Positions 1 to 8,423 of a stretch of 64,000 bases of DNA are shown here, one piece after another. Source of the stretch: Thermoplasmata archaeon (GTDB lineage Archaea; Thermoplasmatota; Thermoplasmata; Sysuiplasmatales; Sysuiplasmataceae). Under the pieces are notes generated by a model. It had not been told where the DNA came from and did not search any database. It saw only the letters and a list, made by a program, of their open reading frames with translations. Numbering within the stretch: the first letter of the stretch is position 1; each line of letters starts with the position of its first letter. The stretch spans positions 59,235 to 123,234 of the forward strand of contig JAJZXY010000005.1 in NCBI GenBank assembly GCA_021806165.1, given 5' to 3'. Made by a program: the position numbers and the translations under genes.

Positions 1-1
1 G

Positions 2-472
2 GAGGCATATTTTGTCAGACTGTTAGGATCGCCCTTCTATGCCCTCCTGCAGATGCTTTTGGCCATACTGGTATTGTACTTTGGCTCAACTTTGCTTGTT
101 GAGTCAATTTCCCGGATTTCGTCTCCACAGCCGGGTTCCGCGCTTTCCCTGTCCATACTGCTAATACCGATGGCCACAGCCATACCCGAGACAATTGCGA
201 GCATGATATGGGCCTTCACCGGAAAGAACGATCTTGCAATCGGCGCGCTTGTTGGTGAAAATGTACTCTACGCCACCTTCTACCCCGGATTCTCACTCTT
301 GATAATTCCCTGGAATCTGAACCTCACGGCAGCAGTCGGTGTTATCGGGACAGTGATTGCATCGGCATTGTACTTCTCATTCGTCAGGAAGGGAAGGATA
401 CCCGCCTATGTCATGTCTTTCGGGCTTGCATTCTTTATCATCTACATCTGCAGCCTCGCCTTCATCGCGTGA
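2..472 (+). CDS. Na+/Ca2+ exchanger-family membrane protein, C-terminal part (cut by left edge)
   Basis: The frame is open from the first bases, so the gene starts outside the window and only its last 156 residues are present. Four to five hydrophobic segments are visible. The stretch AIPETIASMIWAFTGKNDLA followed by IGALVGENVLYATF resembles the second alpha repeat of the CaCA cation/proton exchangers (xxPE near a helix start, then a G-(S/E)-N turn), where the acidic residue and Asn bind the cation. In known exchangers this repeat lines the transport path in the cytoplasmic membrane. The usual S-N of the GSN motif is E-N here, which is unusual. The substrate cannot be told from this fragment. 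Confidence 0.6.
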   Translation, partial: EAYFVRLLGSPFYALLQMLLAILVLYFGSTLLVESISRISSPQPGSALSLSILLIPMATAIPETIASMIWAFTGKNDLAIGALVGENVLYATFYPGFSLLIIPWNLNLTAAVGVIGTVIASALYFSFVRKGRIPAYVMSFGLAFFIIYICSLAFIA

Positions 473-562
473 AATGCATGCACCGGGGAGCAGACAGGAG
501 CAAACGAGGAAAAATAAAATCGGAAAGAGGTTTTCTCAACAACTGTCAGGCTGTCTTCTTCA

Positions 563-1183
563 TCAATCGGACACGACGCCTGCGGCGCTGATGTCAACTG
601 TCAGTTTTGCCGTTCCAGAATGTGTTCCCGGCGGGAGAGGCGTTGCAGACAGTCCGATGAGTATGTAGAACACTGTGGCATGCGCGTTTGGCGCGACATA
701 GATACCGGGGCTGGTGACGCTTGACATGCTGCTGTATACGACAAATCCGCCGGTAGTGGCCATATCTGACATAAACACCGGGAGAGTGTTGGCTGTGGAT
801 ACTCCCACAGAGTTCGTCCACAGAGTCGCATCAGGTGAGGCATAGAATCCTACCCCTGTGTTGTTCAGCACCACTTCAACGCCTACATATTCACCCTGCA
901 CCAGGTTCTTGACATTCACAGTCAGGACCGTATTGCCGTTGGCTGATGTCGAATCACCTGTAACCCAGAGCGGAGAAGGCATGTGGCCGTTAATATTTGT
1001 CGGATAAACACTCGACATCGGTCCGCTCGTCTGGTTCCAATACACCGAAGCAGTGTATGACAACTGGGCCTCAGTCTGCCCGATGTTTGTGACATTTGTC
1101 CCGCTGTATGCGGAAAAAGCAAATACTCCCGTCATTCCTATCAGTATGGGGACCATTGCGAGAGCAATCATTTTCTTATTCAT
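563..1183 (-). CDS. Secreted surface protein, TasA/camelysin-like (SipW-substrate type)
   Basis: A 206-residue protein with a short signal peptide: MNKK, then a hydrophobic run to about residue 24, then FSAYSGTNVTN. The rest is Thr/Ser/Asn/Val-rich with beta-strand character and several N-x-S/T sequons, and there is no second membrane segment. The N-terminal pattern (short basic start, hydrophobic core, A-Y/F-S-x-Y-S-G-T) is shared with the protein at 4843-5655. It recalls TasA/camelysin proteins, which dedicated SipW-type signal peptidases process. Such a peptidase is encoded divergently next door. The ATG follows GGAGGTGA at 1190-1197, with a TATA-like TTTATTA at 1228-1235. The family call rests on signal layout and context, so an outer-surface structural role is inferred. 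Confidence 0.6.
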   Translation of the reverse strand: MNKKMIALAMVPILIGMTGVFAFSAYSGTNVTNIGQTEAQLSYTASVYWNQTSGPMSSVYPTNINGHMPSPLWVTGDSTSANGNTVLTVNVKNLVQGEYVGVEVVLNNTGVGFYASPDATLWTNSVGVSTANTLPVFMSDMATTGGFVVYSSMSSVTSPGIYVAPNAHATVFYILIGLSATPLPPGTHSGTAKLTVDISAAGVVSD

Positions 1184-1263
1184 GTATTCACCTCCTTCCC
1201 CTTGCTGTGTATTGGAATGCGGAACGTTAATAAAGAATGGTAAGAATTGGTGGTTCCTACTGA

Positions 1264-1275
1264 TTTAAATATAAA
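1264..1275 (+). promoter_or_regulatory. TATA-like promoter of the signal peptidase operon
   Basis: An A/T-only stretch (TTTAAATATAAA) sits about 40 bases before the TTG start at 1309, which predicts transcription starting near 1295-1300. A short G run (GGGGG, 1304-1308) touches the start codon. The divergent secreted-protein gene has its own TATA-like element at 1228-1235, so the two units share this small region. Confidence 0.5.
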
Positions 1276-1308
1276 AAGGAAGAAACTCCGGTTTCTGCCT
1301 TTCGGGGG

Positions 1309-2538
1309 TTGAAAATCCTGGACCGTCTCAGGCTGTCGGTTGATGCAGTGATCGCTCTGTCATGGGCATGTTCCTATTACATTTCCCTGCTCTTCCCTGC
1401 TGATTTCGCCGGTCTGAGTCATATACTGCTGCTTGTTATCTATCTTGGCATCCTCTTCGCCCTCACGAGAGAAAGATTTCTTCATTTGAGATTCGACATG
1501 CATGTTGTTCGCTCCTCAGTTCTGGGCTTGGTGTTTGTTCTGCTTCTCTTTGAGCCTGTTTTTGTGTCAGCGTTTCATTTTTCGGCTCTGCCGCCCCTGA
1601 TTTTCCTTGAGCAGCTGCTCTTCATGTTCCTTTACGGGATTTTCCTTCAGGTTTTCCTTTTCAATTTCAACGCTGAACGGGCCGTCAAAAGGGGGGATAA
1701 GACTGCTATCAACCTTCCGTTCGTCCTTTTTCTCTCCACAATTTTCCAGCTCAACAGTATTTTATTCATCGTCAGGGGCTCGCCCATCACTGTCCTGAAT
1801 TTCACTCTTAACGCAATAGCAGGCATAGTTCTGTTCTATCTTCTCTTCATAATGTATGTCAAGTTCAGGTTCAATAATCTCCCCGGAATTGTCTTCTATG
1901 TATTCTACTCCGTCCCAGTGCTGGTCAGCGTTTCCTACAGCTCCTCCCCCATTCTGTCCTCTGCCTGGATATTCGTTGATTTCTCCGTTGTGCTCATAAT
2001 GCTTGAGCTGCTCGTCAGGGACAATGTCTATTCCATCAAGCTAACAAAGCCCGGCAATCCGTTAAGGGAGAAACGGAACAAATCGAGTGTCATAATCACA
2101 CTGGGCGTCGTAGCTGCAATGCTGGCAGGCATCTTCGTGGTAGCGCCCCTTGTGATGGGCACGGCGCATCCCTTCCTCACAGATCCCACGGGAAGCATGT
2201 ACCCTGTCATCAAGCCCAATTCCCTCCTGATAGTCAGGGGGACGGGCGTACATAGCATACAGGTTGGCCAGATACTCGTATTCACCGCCCCCTGGGACCA
2301 CAATCTGACTGTTGCTCATCAGGTCATCAAGATACTGAACCATAACGGGACGGTCTATTTCCAGACAAAGGGCATAGCGAATTCCGTCCAGGATCCTCTT
2401 CCTGTGCCTGCCTACGACGTCCGCGGCGTCGTCGTCACAAGCGTACCGTATCTTGGCTATCTCTTTATCTACTCATACGCGTTCCTGTCCGCAATCCTGA
2501 TTGCTGTGGCGATAATCGGTACAGTGAAATTCAAATGA
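1309..2538 (+). CDS. Signal peptidase I, archaeal Ser/His type, with large N-terminal membrane domain (SipW-like)
   Basis: A 409-residue membrane protease that should remove signal peptides on the outer face of the membrane. The C-terminal third carries the S26 catalytic signature: Ser296 in TGSMYPVIKP and His337 in LTVAHQVIKI, the Ser/His pair of archaeal, ER and SipW enzymes rather than Ser/Lys. A conserved G-I/DV-x-G segment and a final membrane helix follow. The first 230 or so residues hold about seven hydrophobic segments, far more than the one or two helices of a standard archaeal signal peptidase. The start is TTG, after a TATA-like box. The stop overlaps the next gene by 4 bases, so the two are co-transcribed. 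The flanking secreted proteins are its likely substrates (inference). Confidence 0.82.
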   Translation: MKILDRLRLSVDAVIALSWACSYYISLLFPADFAGLSHILLLVIYLGILFALTRERFLHLRFDMHVVRSSVLGLVFVLLLFEPVFVSAFHFSALPPLIFLEQLLFMFLYGIFLQVFLFNFNAERAVKRGDKTAINLPFVLFLSTIFQLNSILFIVRGSPITVLNFTLNAIAGIVLFYLLFIMYVKFRFNNLPGIVFYVFYSVPVLVSVSYSSSPILSSAWIFVDFSVVLIMLELLVRDNVYSIKLTKPGNPLREKRNKSSVIITLGVVAAMLAGIFVVAPLVMGTAHPFLTDPTGSMYPVIKPNSLLIVRGTGVHSIQVGQILVFTAPWDHNLTVAHQVIKILNHNGTVYFQTKGIANSVQDPLPVPAYDVRGVVVTSVPYLGYLFIYSYAFLSAILIAVAIIGTVKFK

Positions 2539-3074
2539 TCCCAATCTATGTGCCGCAAATAATAGCGCTGGCTTATATAGGGACAGACCTGATCGCGGTA
2601 GTTTCGTTCCTCAGGCTGAGAAGCAGGCTTTCCGGAATCAACCTGAACCTGGTACTGTTAATGAAATTCAGGGAGCTTGCAGAATTCTACAGCAGGGGGG
2701 ACACTTCAGAGTTTATGGCCAGGCTGGTCGCCACTCCTTCTCAATCCATTGCTTCAGATGCTTTTACAGGAAGTTACGGTCTGCTGAACAGAGAGATTGA
2801 GAATCTGCAAAGGCAGTTTGGCCTGCCTTACAAACTCAGGGAGAGGCCGAGGGAGATGAGGAATGCGATACTGGAGCTCTCCGTATTTGCCATCCTTCTC
2901 ACCTTTTCCACCTCATTCGCAGCTGTATCAAATGCTGTTCTCACAGGGCTTTTGTTTGCAATTCTGCTCAACACAGTATTCTACTATCCTTTTATTTCAC
3001 TGTATTATGATTCGGTTGACGATCTGAAAGAGGTCTCCGGAATCCAGTCTAAAGTGAATACGAAGGATGCGTAG
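2535..3074 (+). CDS. Unknown membrane protein coupled to signal peptidase
   Basis: A 179-residue protein whose ATG overlaps the peptidase stop (ATGA), implying translational coupling. It has one N-terminal hydrophobic segment (about residues 5-27), a charged helical middle (about 28-110, rich in Arg/Glu, possibly cytoplasmic) and two close hydrophobic segments at about 112-150. The C-terminus is hydrophilic. I do not recognise the family. Position suggests a partner of the signal peptidase or of the export of its substrates; nothing in the sequence gives a catalytic role. Confidence 0.7.
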   Translation: MIPIYVPQIIALAYIGTDLIAVVSFLRLRSRLSGINLNLVLLMKFRELAEFYSRGDTSEFMARLVATPSQSIASDAFTGSYGLLNREIENLQRQFGLPYKLRERPREMRNAILELSVFAILLTFSTSFAAVSNAVLTGLLFAILLNTVFYYPFISLYYDSVDDLKEVSGIQSKVNTKDA

Positions 3075-3143
3075 ATCCAGTCCCCCTCAATATGCTCCGC
3101 GCTGAAAATGCACTCAGAACACAGCATGTGCAATGAAGCGGTG

Positions 3144-4202
3144 TCAGCTGTCTTTCAGTGGTCTGTACCTTTTGCGCCGTCCCGCTTCCTGCCGAACGCT
3201 GTAGTAGTATATGCCGGAGCCGTACTCTGCGAAAAGCGTGCACTTTCCATCCGCACTGTACATGAAGATCGGCTGGCCAGAAAGATCGCTCAGCTTGGTC
3301 AGCTCCGCGAGCGATCCTACCGCCATCCCTGCCCTTGTTGACAGCGGGTCGGCGTCCACGGCGATAATGTTGTCCCCGTTTTTTCTTATGAATGTCTCAA
3401 TATCCGTTAGCTTCCTGCCCTGCAGGCCGGCGAGGAGGGCGCCTGTTATTGCGGCCGCAGCCGCCAGTGATATGTATGATAACGTCTGAAGCGATGACCT
3501 GTCATTGGGAAGCGGAATTATTCTCTCAACTGTTGAGGTTGCATTGTTCCATGCATTCGGGTCGTGCGTCACCTGCATGTACTGCCATGATTCGTTCCTG
3601 TTCGGAGAGAAGAACTGGAGAGGATAATTCACAGTCAGCTCGAGAGATGTATGGTTCAGCGCCAGGCTGTTGCCTATGAATTCACTTTCTGATGCATTGA
3701 AAACGATTGTGGGGTCCCCTGAGGAGATATTCAGCTGTCTGTTTATCTCCTGTATGTGTGCCAGAGTTCCGTTGAGGTCGAACGGGACCTCAACCCAGCG
3801 GGTGTACTGTGTCCCGTTGAATGCAAAGGTGTAGCTGTAATATCTGAAGTCAGTGGTCCACTGCGGCGACGTGCCGGACAGGACTTCCATTGTGACCGTG
3901 ACATAGACCGTCACCCCCACTGGGAAATTGGATGAAAAGACGTACTCTGACATTATAGTCTCATTGTTTGTAATGTTGCTGAATATAGAGCCCGGGTCGG
4001 AAACTTCAGACGTATTGTACAGCATGTTTGGTTTCATTGAAGTGTTGACCATTGACCTGAGCCCCGAAGTGTATGAGAAAGAGACGCTGCTGACCGCTTC
4101 GGTCTTCTGGGATGCAGCCAGCGTCATGGTGAAACCGGCTATGACAACCTCCACTGCAAGCGCCAAAGAAAGCAGCAGTTTGCCATGCTTACTCCATTTC
4201 AA
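3144..4202 (-). CDS. DUF5305-like anchored extracellular protein
   Basis: 352 residues. An N-terminal signal anchor (about 8-30) leads into a long Ser/Thr/Asn-rich extracellular region with many N-x-S/T sequons (about 35-235), then a second membrane helix (about 245-265) and a cytoplasmic tail of some 85 residues ending in a basic patch. This layout, with a YxYxFxFNGTxYTRWVEV-type core, matches archaeal DUF5305 proteins, which as I recall often sit beside SipW-like peptidases. The gene lies 9 bases after a winged-helix regulator on the same strand, suggesting a two-gene operon. The family name needs a profile search. A role in surface-structure assembly is inferred from context. Confidence 0.6.
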   Translation of the reverse strand: MKWSKHGKLLLSLALAVEVVIAGFTMTLAASQKTEAVSSVSFSYTSGLRSMVNTSMKPNMLYNTSEVSDPGSIFSNITNNETIMSEYVFSSNFPVGVTVYVTVTMEVLSGTSPQWTTDFRYYSYTFAFNGTQYTRWVEVPFDLNGTLAHIQEINRQLNISSGDPTIVFNASESEFIGNSLALNHTSLELTVNYPLQFFSPNRNESWQYMQVTHDPNAWNNATSTVERIIPLPNDRSSLQTLSYISLAAAAAITGALLAGLQGRKLTDIETFIRKNGDNIIAVDADPLSTRAGMAVGSLAELTKLSDLSGQPIFMYSADGKCTLFAEYGSGIYYYSVRQEAGRRKRYRPLKDS

Positions 4203-4211
4203 GTAATACCC

Positions 4212-4478
4212 CTAGTACGTTTTTTTTCCTGTGAGATAAGAAAGGGCAGTCAGCTGCGAAAGAACCTTGTGCCCCTTGTCTGTTGCCCTGTAGGTTATTT
4301 TTCCTTCCAGCTGGGCCTGCACGATGAGTTCCTGCTGAATCATCCTGTTGATTATGCGGATAGTAGATTCGAAGTTAAGGTTGCACCTTGTCTTGATTCT
4401 CGTCCTGGTGGCTTCGTCACTTGCTATGAGGCTGAGGACGTCGTGTATTATGGCAGTTTCATCTCTCCTTCTCTTCAT
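4212..4478 (-). CDS. Winged-helix DNA-binding regulator
   Basis: 88 residues with the compact archaeal winged-helix layout: helix (ETAIIHDVLSLIAS), turn and recognition helix (TRTRIKTRCNLNFESTIRII), then a beta wing (KITYRATDKGHKVL). It resembles the HTH_45/ArnR1-type helix-turn-helix family. It precedes the DUF5305-like gene by 9 bases and faces the second secreted-protein gene across a 360-base intergenic region. It is therefore a good candidate for controlling the surface-protein locus. Confidence 0.75.
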   Translation of the reverse strand: MKRRRDETAIIHDVLSLIASDEATRTRIKTRCNLNFESTIRIINRMIQQELIVQAQLEGKITYRATDKGHKVLSQLTALSYLTGKKTY

Positions 4479-4842
4479 TGTTTACCTGTTCCTCGTTTAT
4501 GCCAGCGATCCTGTCACCACGCTAACTTCCAGCATTATCAATTTTGATAATTGGTGAAGGGAGATGACGCAAATAAACCTTATGGCCGGTGAGTAAATTT
4601 ATTCATGACACAGAGTGTCTGTCTTTGCAAACGATATTCTGCTGTATCTCTCCCGGTGACTCGTCCGAGGTGAAATGAAATGTTATCGGTTTAGGGAAAT
4701 GGGGCAACATAATGGCAGGAACAGCCGGTCTGCCTGTTGTCATGGACAGCGGACCGGTCAGAATGCTGTATTTTAACAAACAGGGACTAATAATACCTGT
4801 TTCTTAAATAATACACTTGAGCTATTCACTCAGGGGGTAGCC
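4479..4842. promoter_or_regulatory. Divergent regulatory region with hairpin and TATA box
   Basis: 364 bases between the regulator (minus strand) and the second secreted protein (plus strand). No good gene is seen; a 31-codon ATG frame at 4712-4807 is too short to support. CCGGTC at 4725-4730 pairs with GACCGG at 4752-4757, and the inner CTGT/ACAG can also pair, giving a stem-loop. A TATA-like TTAAATAAT at 4804-4812 lies about 30 bases before the predicted start at 4843. Confidence 0.4.
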
Positions 4843-5655
4843 CTGAAAAGAAAACTGATAGCCATTGCTCTTCTGCCGTTGATCATCGGTTTCTCATCTG
4901 CCGCAGCCTACTCATCCTATTCAGGTACTTCTGTGACACGTCTGGGCTTTACCAGCGCGCCTGCTGTCCTGAGTGTGAATGTCAATGTGACAGGCTACGG
5001 CCAGGATTCGCCTCAGGGGTCAGCTCAGCATGTCCTTCAGCCGGAGGATTCGCAATATCTGGTGCTCTCCTCAACTGGGGGAGACACCGTTGTCATGAGC
5101 CTTTCCAACCAGAGGATTATTCAGCACCTAAGGGACAGCGAAGGGAATGGCATCCCGCTCTACGCGGCATCGATTTCAGACTCACTTGTGTTGCATATTA
5201 CAGTCAGCCATTACATTGCAGGCGAATGGTTTCAGCTAACACTGCTGTTCAAGGATGCGTCATCAGCAGTAAATCTCGGCTCGCCCTCGCTTTTCTATGC
5301 ACTTAGTCCCGGTGAAGTTAGCAATCTCAGCATTCAGTCCAATCCTCAGAACGGACTGAACTATATGGGTACATCATCCCACTATTTCACCACACAGGGG
5401 CTGAAGGCCCAGGGAGCGGACTATGCTTATCTCCTTGGACCATACAGCCATCAGTTCCTCCCGAATGATTATCTCAAGTTCTTTGATCAGCCTTACTACA
5501 CAAACACAACGCTCGTCCCCGGCGTTTCCTCCTCGAACCCGCACTCTGGGAATGATGCCGCTGCAGGGTTCTCTCTTGACTTTGGCCTGTCAAGCTTTTC
5601 GGGCGTCCCTCCCTTATCCTCCCTAGACCTGACAGTTTATGTCCCGGTTACCTGA
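4843..5655 (+). CDS. Secreted surface protein, TasA/camelysin-like, probable CTG start
   Basis: A 270-residue secreted protein. No ATG or GTG lies near the expected start. Reading from CTG at 4843 gives KRKLIAIALLPLIIGFSSAA, which matches the N-terminus of the protein at 563-1183 residue for residue in layout, including the following YSSYSGTSVTRLG. A G run (4833-4837) sits 5 bases upstream and a TATA-like box about 35 bases upstream. Starting at TTG 4879 would remove most of the signal peptide. The mature part is beta-rich and Ser/Thr/Asn-rich with no catalytic motif. It is a likely substrate of the SipW-like peptidase; a filament or surface-layer role is inferred only. Confidence 0.7.
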   Translation: MKRKLIAIALLPLIIGFSSAAAYSSYSGTSVTRLGFTSAPAVLSVNVNVTGYGQDSPQGSAQHVLQPEDSQYLVLSSTGGDTVVMSLSNQRIIQHLRDSEGNGIPLYAASISDSLVLHITVSHYIAGEWFQLTLLFKDASSAVNLGSPSLFYALSPGEVSNLSIQSNPQNGLNYMGTSSHYFTTQGLKAQGADYAYLLGPYSHQFLPNDYLKFFDQPYYTNTTLVPGVSSSNPHSGNDAAAGFSLDFGLSSFSGVPPLSSLDLTVYVPVT

Positions 5656-5715
5656 GACGAAACTCCCGAACGCGGAACGGCTCAAATTTCTGAATTGATA
5701 TTGGCCGGAAGGCTT

Positions 5716-7071
5716 TCACCGCAACAGCGACTTCACGATCTTCAAGTGGTCTTCAGCATACTTCCTTGCATTTTTCTCGATCCTTGATTCAGCGAAAATC
5801 CTCATAAGCGGCTCTGTCCCTGATGGGCGGACGAGAACCCACCCCTCATCCAGGAAAAGCTTCAGTCCGTCGGTTTCATCTATCCTGACAGCACTTGCCT
5901 CTCTCCTGACGCCCTGCAGTATTTCGGCAGGGTTCCTGTCACCTATTTCAACTTTCAGCTTAACCGTATAGAACCTGGGGAGGGAATCTATCAGTGAGGA
6001 GAGAGGGCCCCTTTCGGCAACGATTTCAAGCATTTTGGCGGCAGCCATTCCGCCGTCCCTGCAATACTGCATCCGTGGATTGATTATTCCTCCGTTTTCC
6101 TCGCCTCCTATGACGGCGCTGACTTCCATCATCTTCCTGGCAACCACCGGCGAGCCAACCCTGGTGTAGACAGTTCTGCCGTCAAACTCCCTGATTGCCT
6201 CCTCGACAACGCTCGGGGTGCTTACTGGCACGACCGCAATGGTGCCCTTCCTGTTCCTGATTATCTCCCTGGCGATGAGTGCAAGGCTAAGCTCGCCTGG
6301 AATGTATCTGCCCCTCTCATCTATGAATACAGCACGGTCTGCGTCCCCGTCGTGCGCAATGCCCATGTCCGCCCCGACGTTCTTCACCGTCTTGGCGAGG
6401 TCCCTGAGATTCTCAGGTGTCGGCTCGCTCTCATGCCCCGGGAACGATCCCTGCGGCTGGGAGTTCAGTGTTATCACCCTGACACCCAGCGCCTCGAGGA
6501 GGTAGGGTGCGGTGTAGACTGATGCGCCGTTGCTGCAGTCGAGCACGACAGTGAACTTCCTCTCCCGGATGGCCTCTGCATCAACCCTTTCAACAATGGC
6601 CCTGATGTATGAGTCTGCCGCATCATGGCGAGCCGAGAGCATCCCTATGCCGTTCCATTCTGCAACCTTGAAATTCTCTCTGTAGAACGCGTCTTCAATC
6701 CTGTCCTCCTCATCCTTGCTTGCCTCAGTCCCGTCGGGTGCAATTGCCTTGACCCCGTTGAACTGCGGCGGATTGTGTGATGCCGTCACCATCACCCCGC
6801 CTGTGAAGCTGCCGCTCTTCACCCTCAGCTGCAGGGCGGGCGTCGGTATCACACCGAGGTCCACCACGCTGGACCCTGTGGAGAGGATGCCCGCGATAAG
6901 CGCATCCTTGAGCATTACGTTTGATGTCCTGGTGTCGGTGGCGACTGCAATGTTGCCATGCATCTCCGTACCGATGGCCTTACCCATTTTCAGGACAAAA
7001 TCGGGTGTGAGAAACTCGTTGACTACCCCCCTTACACCGTTTGTCCCGAAGAGCTTCTTCCTTTCCGGCAT
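5716..7071 (-). CDS. glmM: Phosphoglucosamine mutase / phosphomannomutase
   Basis: A 451-residue alpha-D-phosphohexomutase, full length for the archaeal family. Motifs in order: FGTNGVRG at the N-terminus; the phosphoserine loop TASHNP with Ser98; the metal loop DGDADR at 241-246; GEENGG in the sugar-binding domain; and the phosphate-binding RPSGTEP near the C-terminus. It interconverts hexosamine or hexose 6- and 1-phosphates in the cytoplasm, feeding UDP-GlcNAc or GDP-mannose synthesis. That fits the polysaccharide genes further along. Archaeal members often accept more than one sugar, so the exact substrate is uncertain. The minus-strand AATTAAATA near 7103-7111 is a likely TATA box. Confidence 0.9.
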   Translation of the reverse strand: MPERKKLFGTNGVRGVVNEFLTPDFVLKMGKAIGTEMHGNIAVATDTRTSNVMLKDALIAGILSTGSSVVDLGVIPTPALQLRVKSGSFTGGVMVTASHNPPQFNGVKAIAPDGTEASKDEEDRIEDAFYRENFKVAEWNGIGMLSARHDAADSYIRAIVERVDAEAIRERKFTVVLDCSNGASVYTAPYLLEALGVRVITLNSQPQGSFPGHESEPTPENLRDLAKTVKNVGADMGIAHDGDADRAVFIDERGRYIPGELSLALIAREIIRNRKGTIAVVPVSTPSVVEEAIREFDGRTVYTRVGSPVVARKMMEVSAVIGGEENGGIINPRMQYCRDGGMAAAKMLEIVAERGPLSSLIDSLPRFYTVKLKVEIGDRNPAEILQGVRREASAVRIDETDGLKLFLDEGWVLVRPSGTEPLMRIFAESRIEKNARKYAEDHLKIVKSLLR

Positions 7072-7134
7072 ACGATCACGTGATTAATGAATCCACATCT
7101 ATTTAATTGAGTTGAAAACAGGTCAGGCCGCCCT

Positions 7135-8376
7135 TCACCTGATGAGCAGCGGAACTATCATTTCCTCGCCTGTCATCCCTCCATGAACACCGAGGAATCG
7201 GAACCTCTCCCCGGCATAGTGCCTGTACCACACATTCCCCGCGCCGTGCGGGAGAATCCATATGTCGCCCATCCTGCTGCGCGCCCTTGCGGATATGCTG
7301 CTGCCGAAGAGCCCTTCCGAGGCAAGTTCCCCGGACATGAATACATCCGCCCTGCCGCCAAGCCTGTCCCTGAGCCATCCGGCAAAATCCTGCGGATCCT
7401 CTCCCGCCTTCAGTATGACATCCCTGGAAGAGCCGTATGGCTGGACGGGACCGTAACTGTCCTTTGCCAGCTTTCCGTCAAACCCCTCCAGATCATTCAG
7501 CATGAACAGCTCATCAGGTCTGACGTCGACCTGACCGTGGTCGGATGTCATCACAATGGAGGTCCGGTGCCTCGCGGCAGAGGCTGAAAGGCTCGCGAGG
7601 AATGCATCCATCTTCCTCATCTCCTCCATGTATTCGGCTGAGGACGGTCCGTATATATGGCCGGCGGTGTCGATGCCCGGGTAGTAGAAGTGAATGAACC
7701 CGTGCCTCCCGCCTGCCATCATATCCTCCAGCATTGCCAGGGCTGAGGGCAGGCTGTCATACCCGCCCGTGTCCGCACCCCTTGTTATCAGTTTGGTGAA
7801 AATGCTTCGTGCAGTAGCCTGGGGCTGCAGGACTGCAGAACGGATTCCGTCGGCTGACAGCTTTGAGTATATAGTCCTGCCGTCATACAGCATTCTGGGC
7901 GAACGCTCCTCCCTGTCGAATCGCTCCCTGTCAGAAGGGAGGAGGGGGGAGAAGGGCAGGGACTCAAGGAGCATCTCTATCTCCTGTATGTAGAGATACC
8001 ACTCCATCAGCCCGTGCTCGCCAGGCAGCTTGCCTGAATGCAGCGTGGTCAGGGCGGCCGAGGTGGTTGACGGAAAGACGGTCGTGACAGGCAGCAGGTC
8101 TCCGTCCTCCGTGCAGCCCGCAAGGAACGGAAGCCTTCGCCCGGCCCTCCTGAGTGCATTGTAACCCAGGCCGTCAAGCACCACAAGAAGGACCCTTTCC
8201 CCCTGCCGGGATGACAGAAGCCTTCCTGCAAAGCTGTCCGCTGTCCTGCCACCAAGGAACCGCCTCACCGCTCCTGGTAGGGCAGATGAGCTGAATCCTC
8301 CGTAGTCTGGTGCAATGCGGCCCCGTGCGGCAAGTATGCCTTTCCACTTCTCCTCAAGCTCAAGTCGGGTTGTCAC
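7135..8376 (-). CDS. Alkaline-phosphatase superfamily phosphodiesterase / nucleotide pyrophosphatase
   Basis: 413 residues with no signal peptide, so probably cytoplasmic. It carries the two-metal core of type I phosphodiesterase/nucleotide pyrophosphatases. The first metal Asp is in VLLVVLDGLGYNAL and the nucleophile Thr/Ser is in TTVFPSTTSAALTT. YYPGIDTAGHIYG holds the second metal Asp and His, and TSDHGQVDV the last metal pair. Archaeal homologues hydrolyse nucleotide or other phosphodiesters; the substrate here is unknown. The start is GTG and no nearby gene suggests a pathway. Confidence 0.85.
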   Translation of the reverse strand: MTTRLELEEKWKGILAARGRIAPDYGGFSSSALPGAVRRFLGGRTADSFAGRLLSSRQGERVLLVVLDGLGYNALRRAGRRLPFLAGCTEDGDLLPVTTVFPSTTSAALTTLHSGKLPGEHGLMEWYLYIQEIEMLLESLPFSPLLPSDRERFDREERSPRMLYDGRTIYSKLSADGIRSAVLQPQATARSIFTKLITRGADTGGYDSLPSALAMLEDMMAGGRHGFIHFYYPGIDTAGHIYGPSSAEYMEEMRKMDAFLASLSASAARHRTSIVMTSDHGQVDVRPDELFMLNDLEGFDGKLAKDSYGPVQPYGSSRDVILKAGEDPQDFAGWLRDRLGGRADVFMSGELASEGLFGSSISARARSRMGDIWILPHGAGNVWYRHYAGERFRFLGVHGGMTGEEMIVPLLIR

Positions 8377-8423
8377 GGGTCACACTATGCAGCTGCAGCT
8401 AAAGAATGTCACCTGTACGCAGG

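Noticed and set aside
4712..4807. 31-codon ATG frame in the regulatory gap
   Set aside because: Overlaps a hairpin, has no ribosome binding site and is too short to support.
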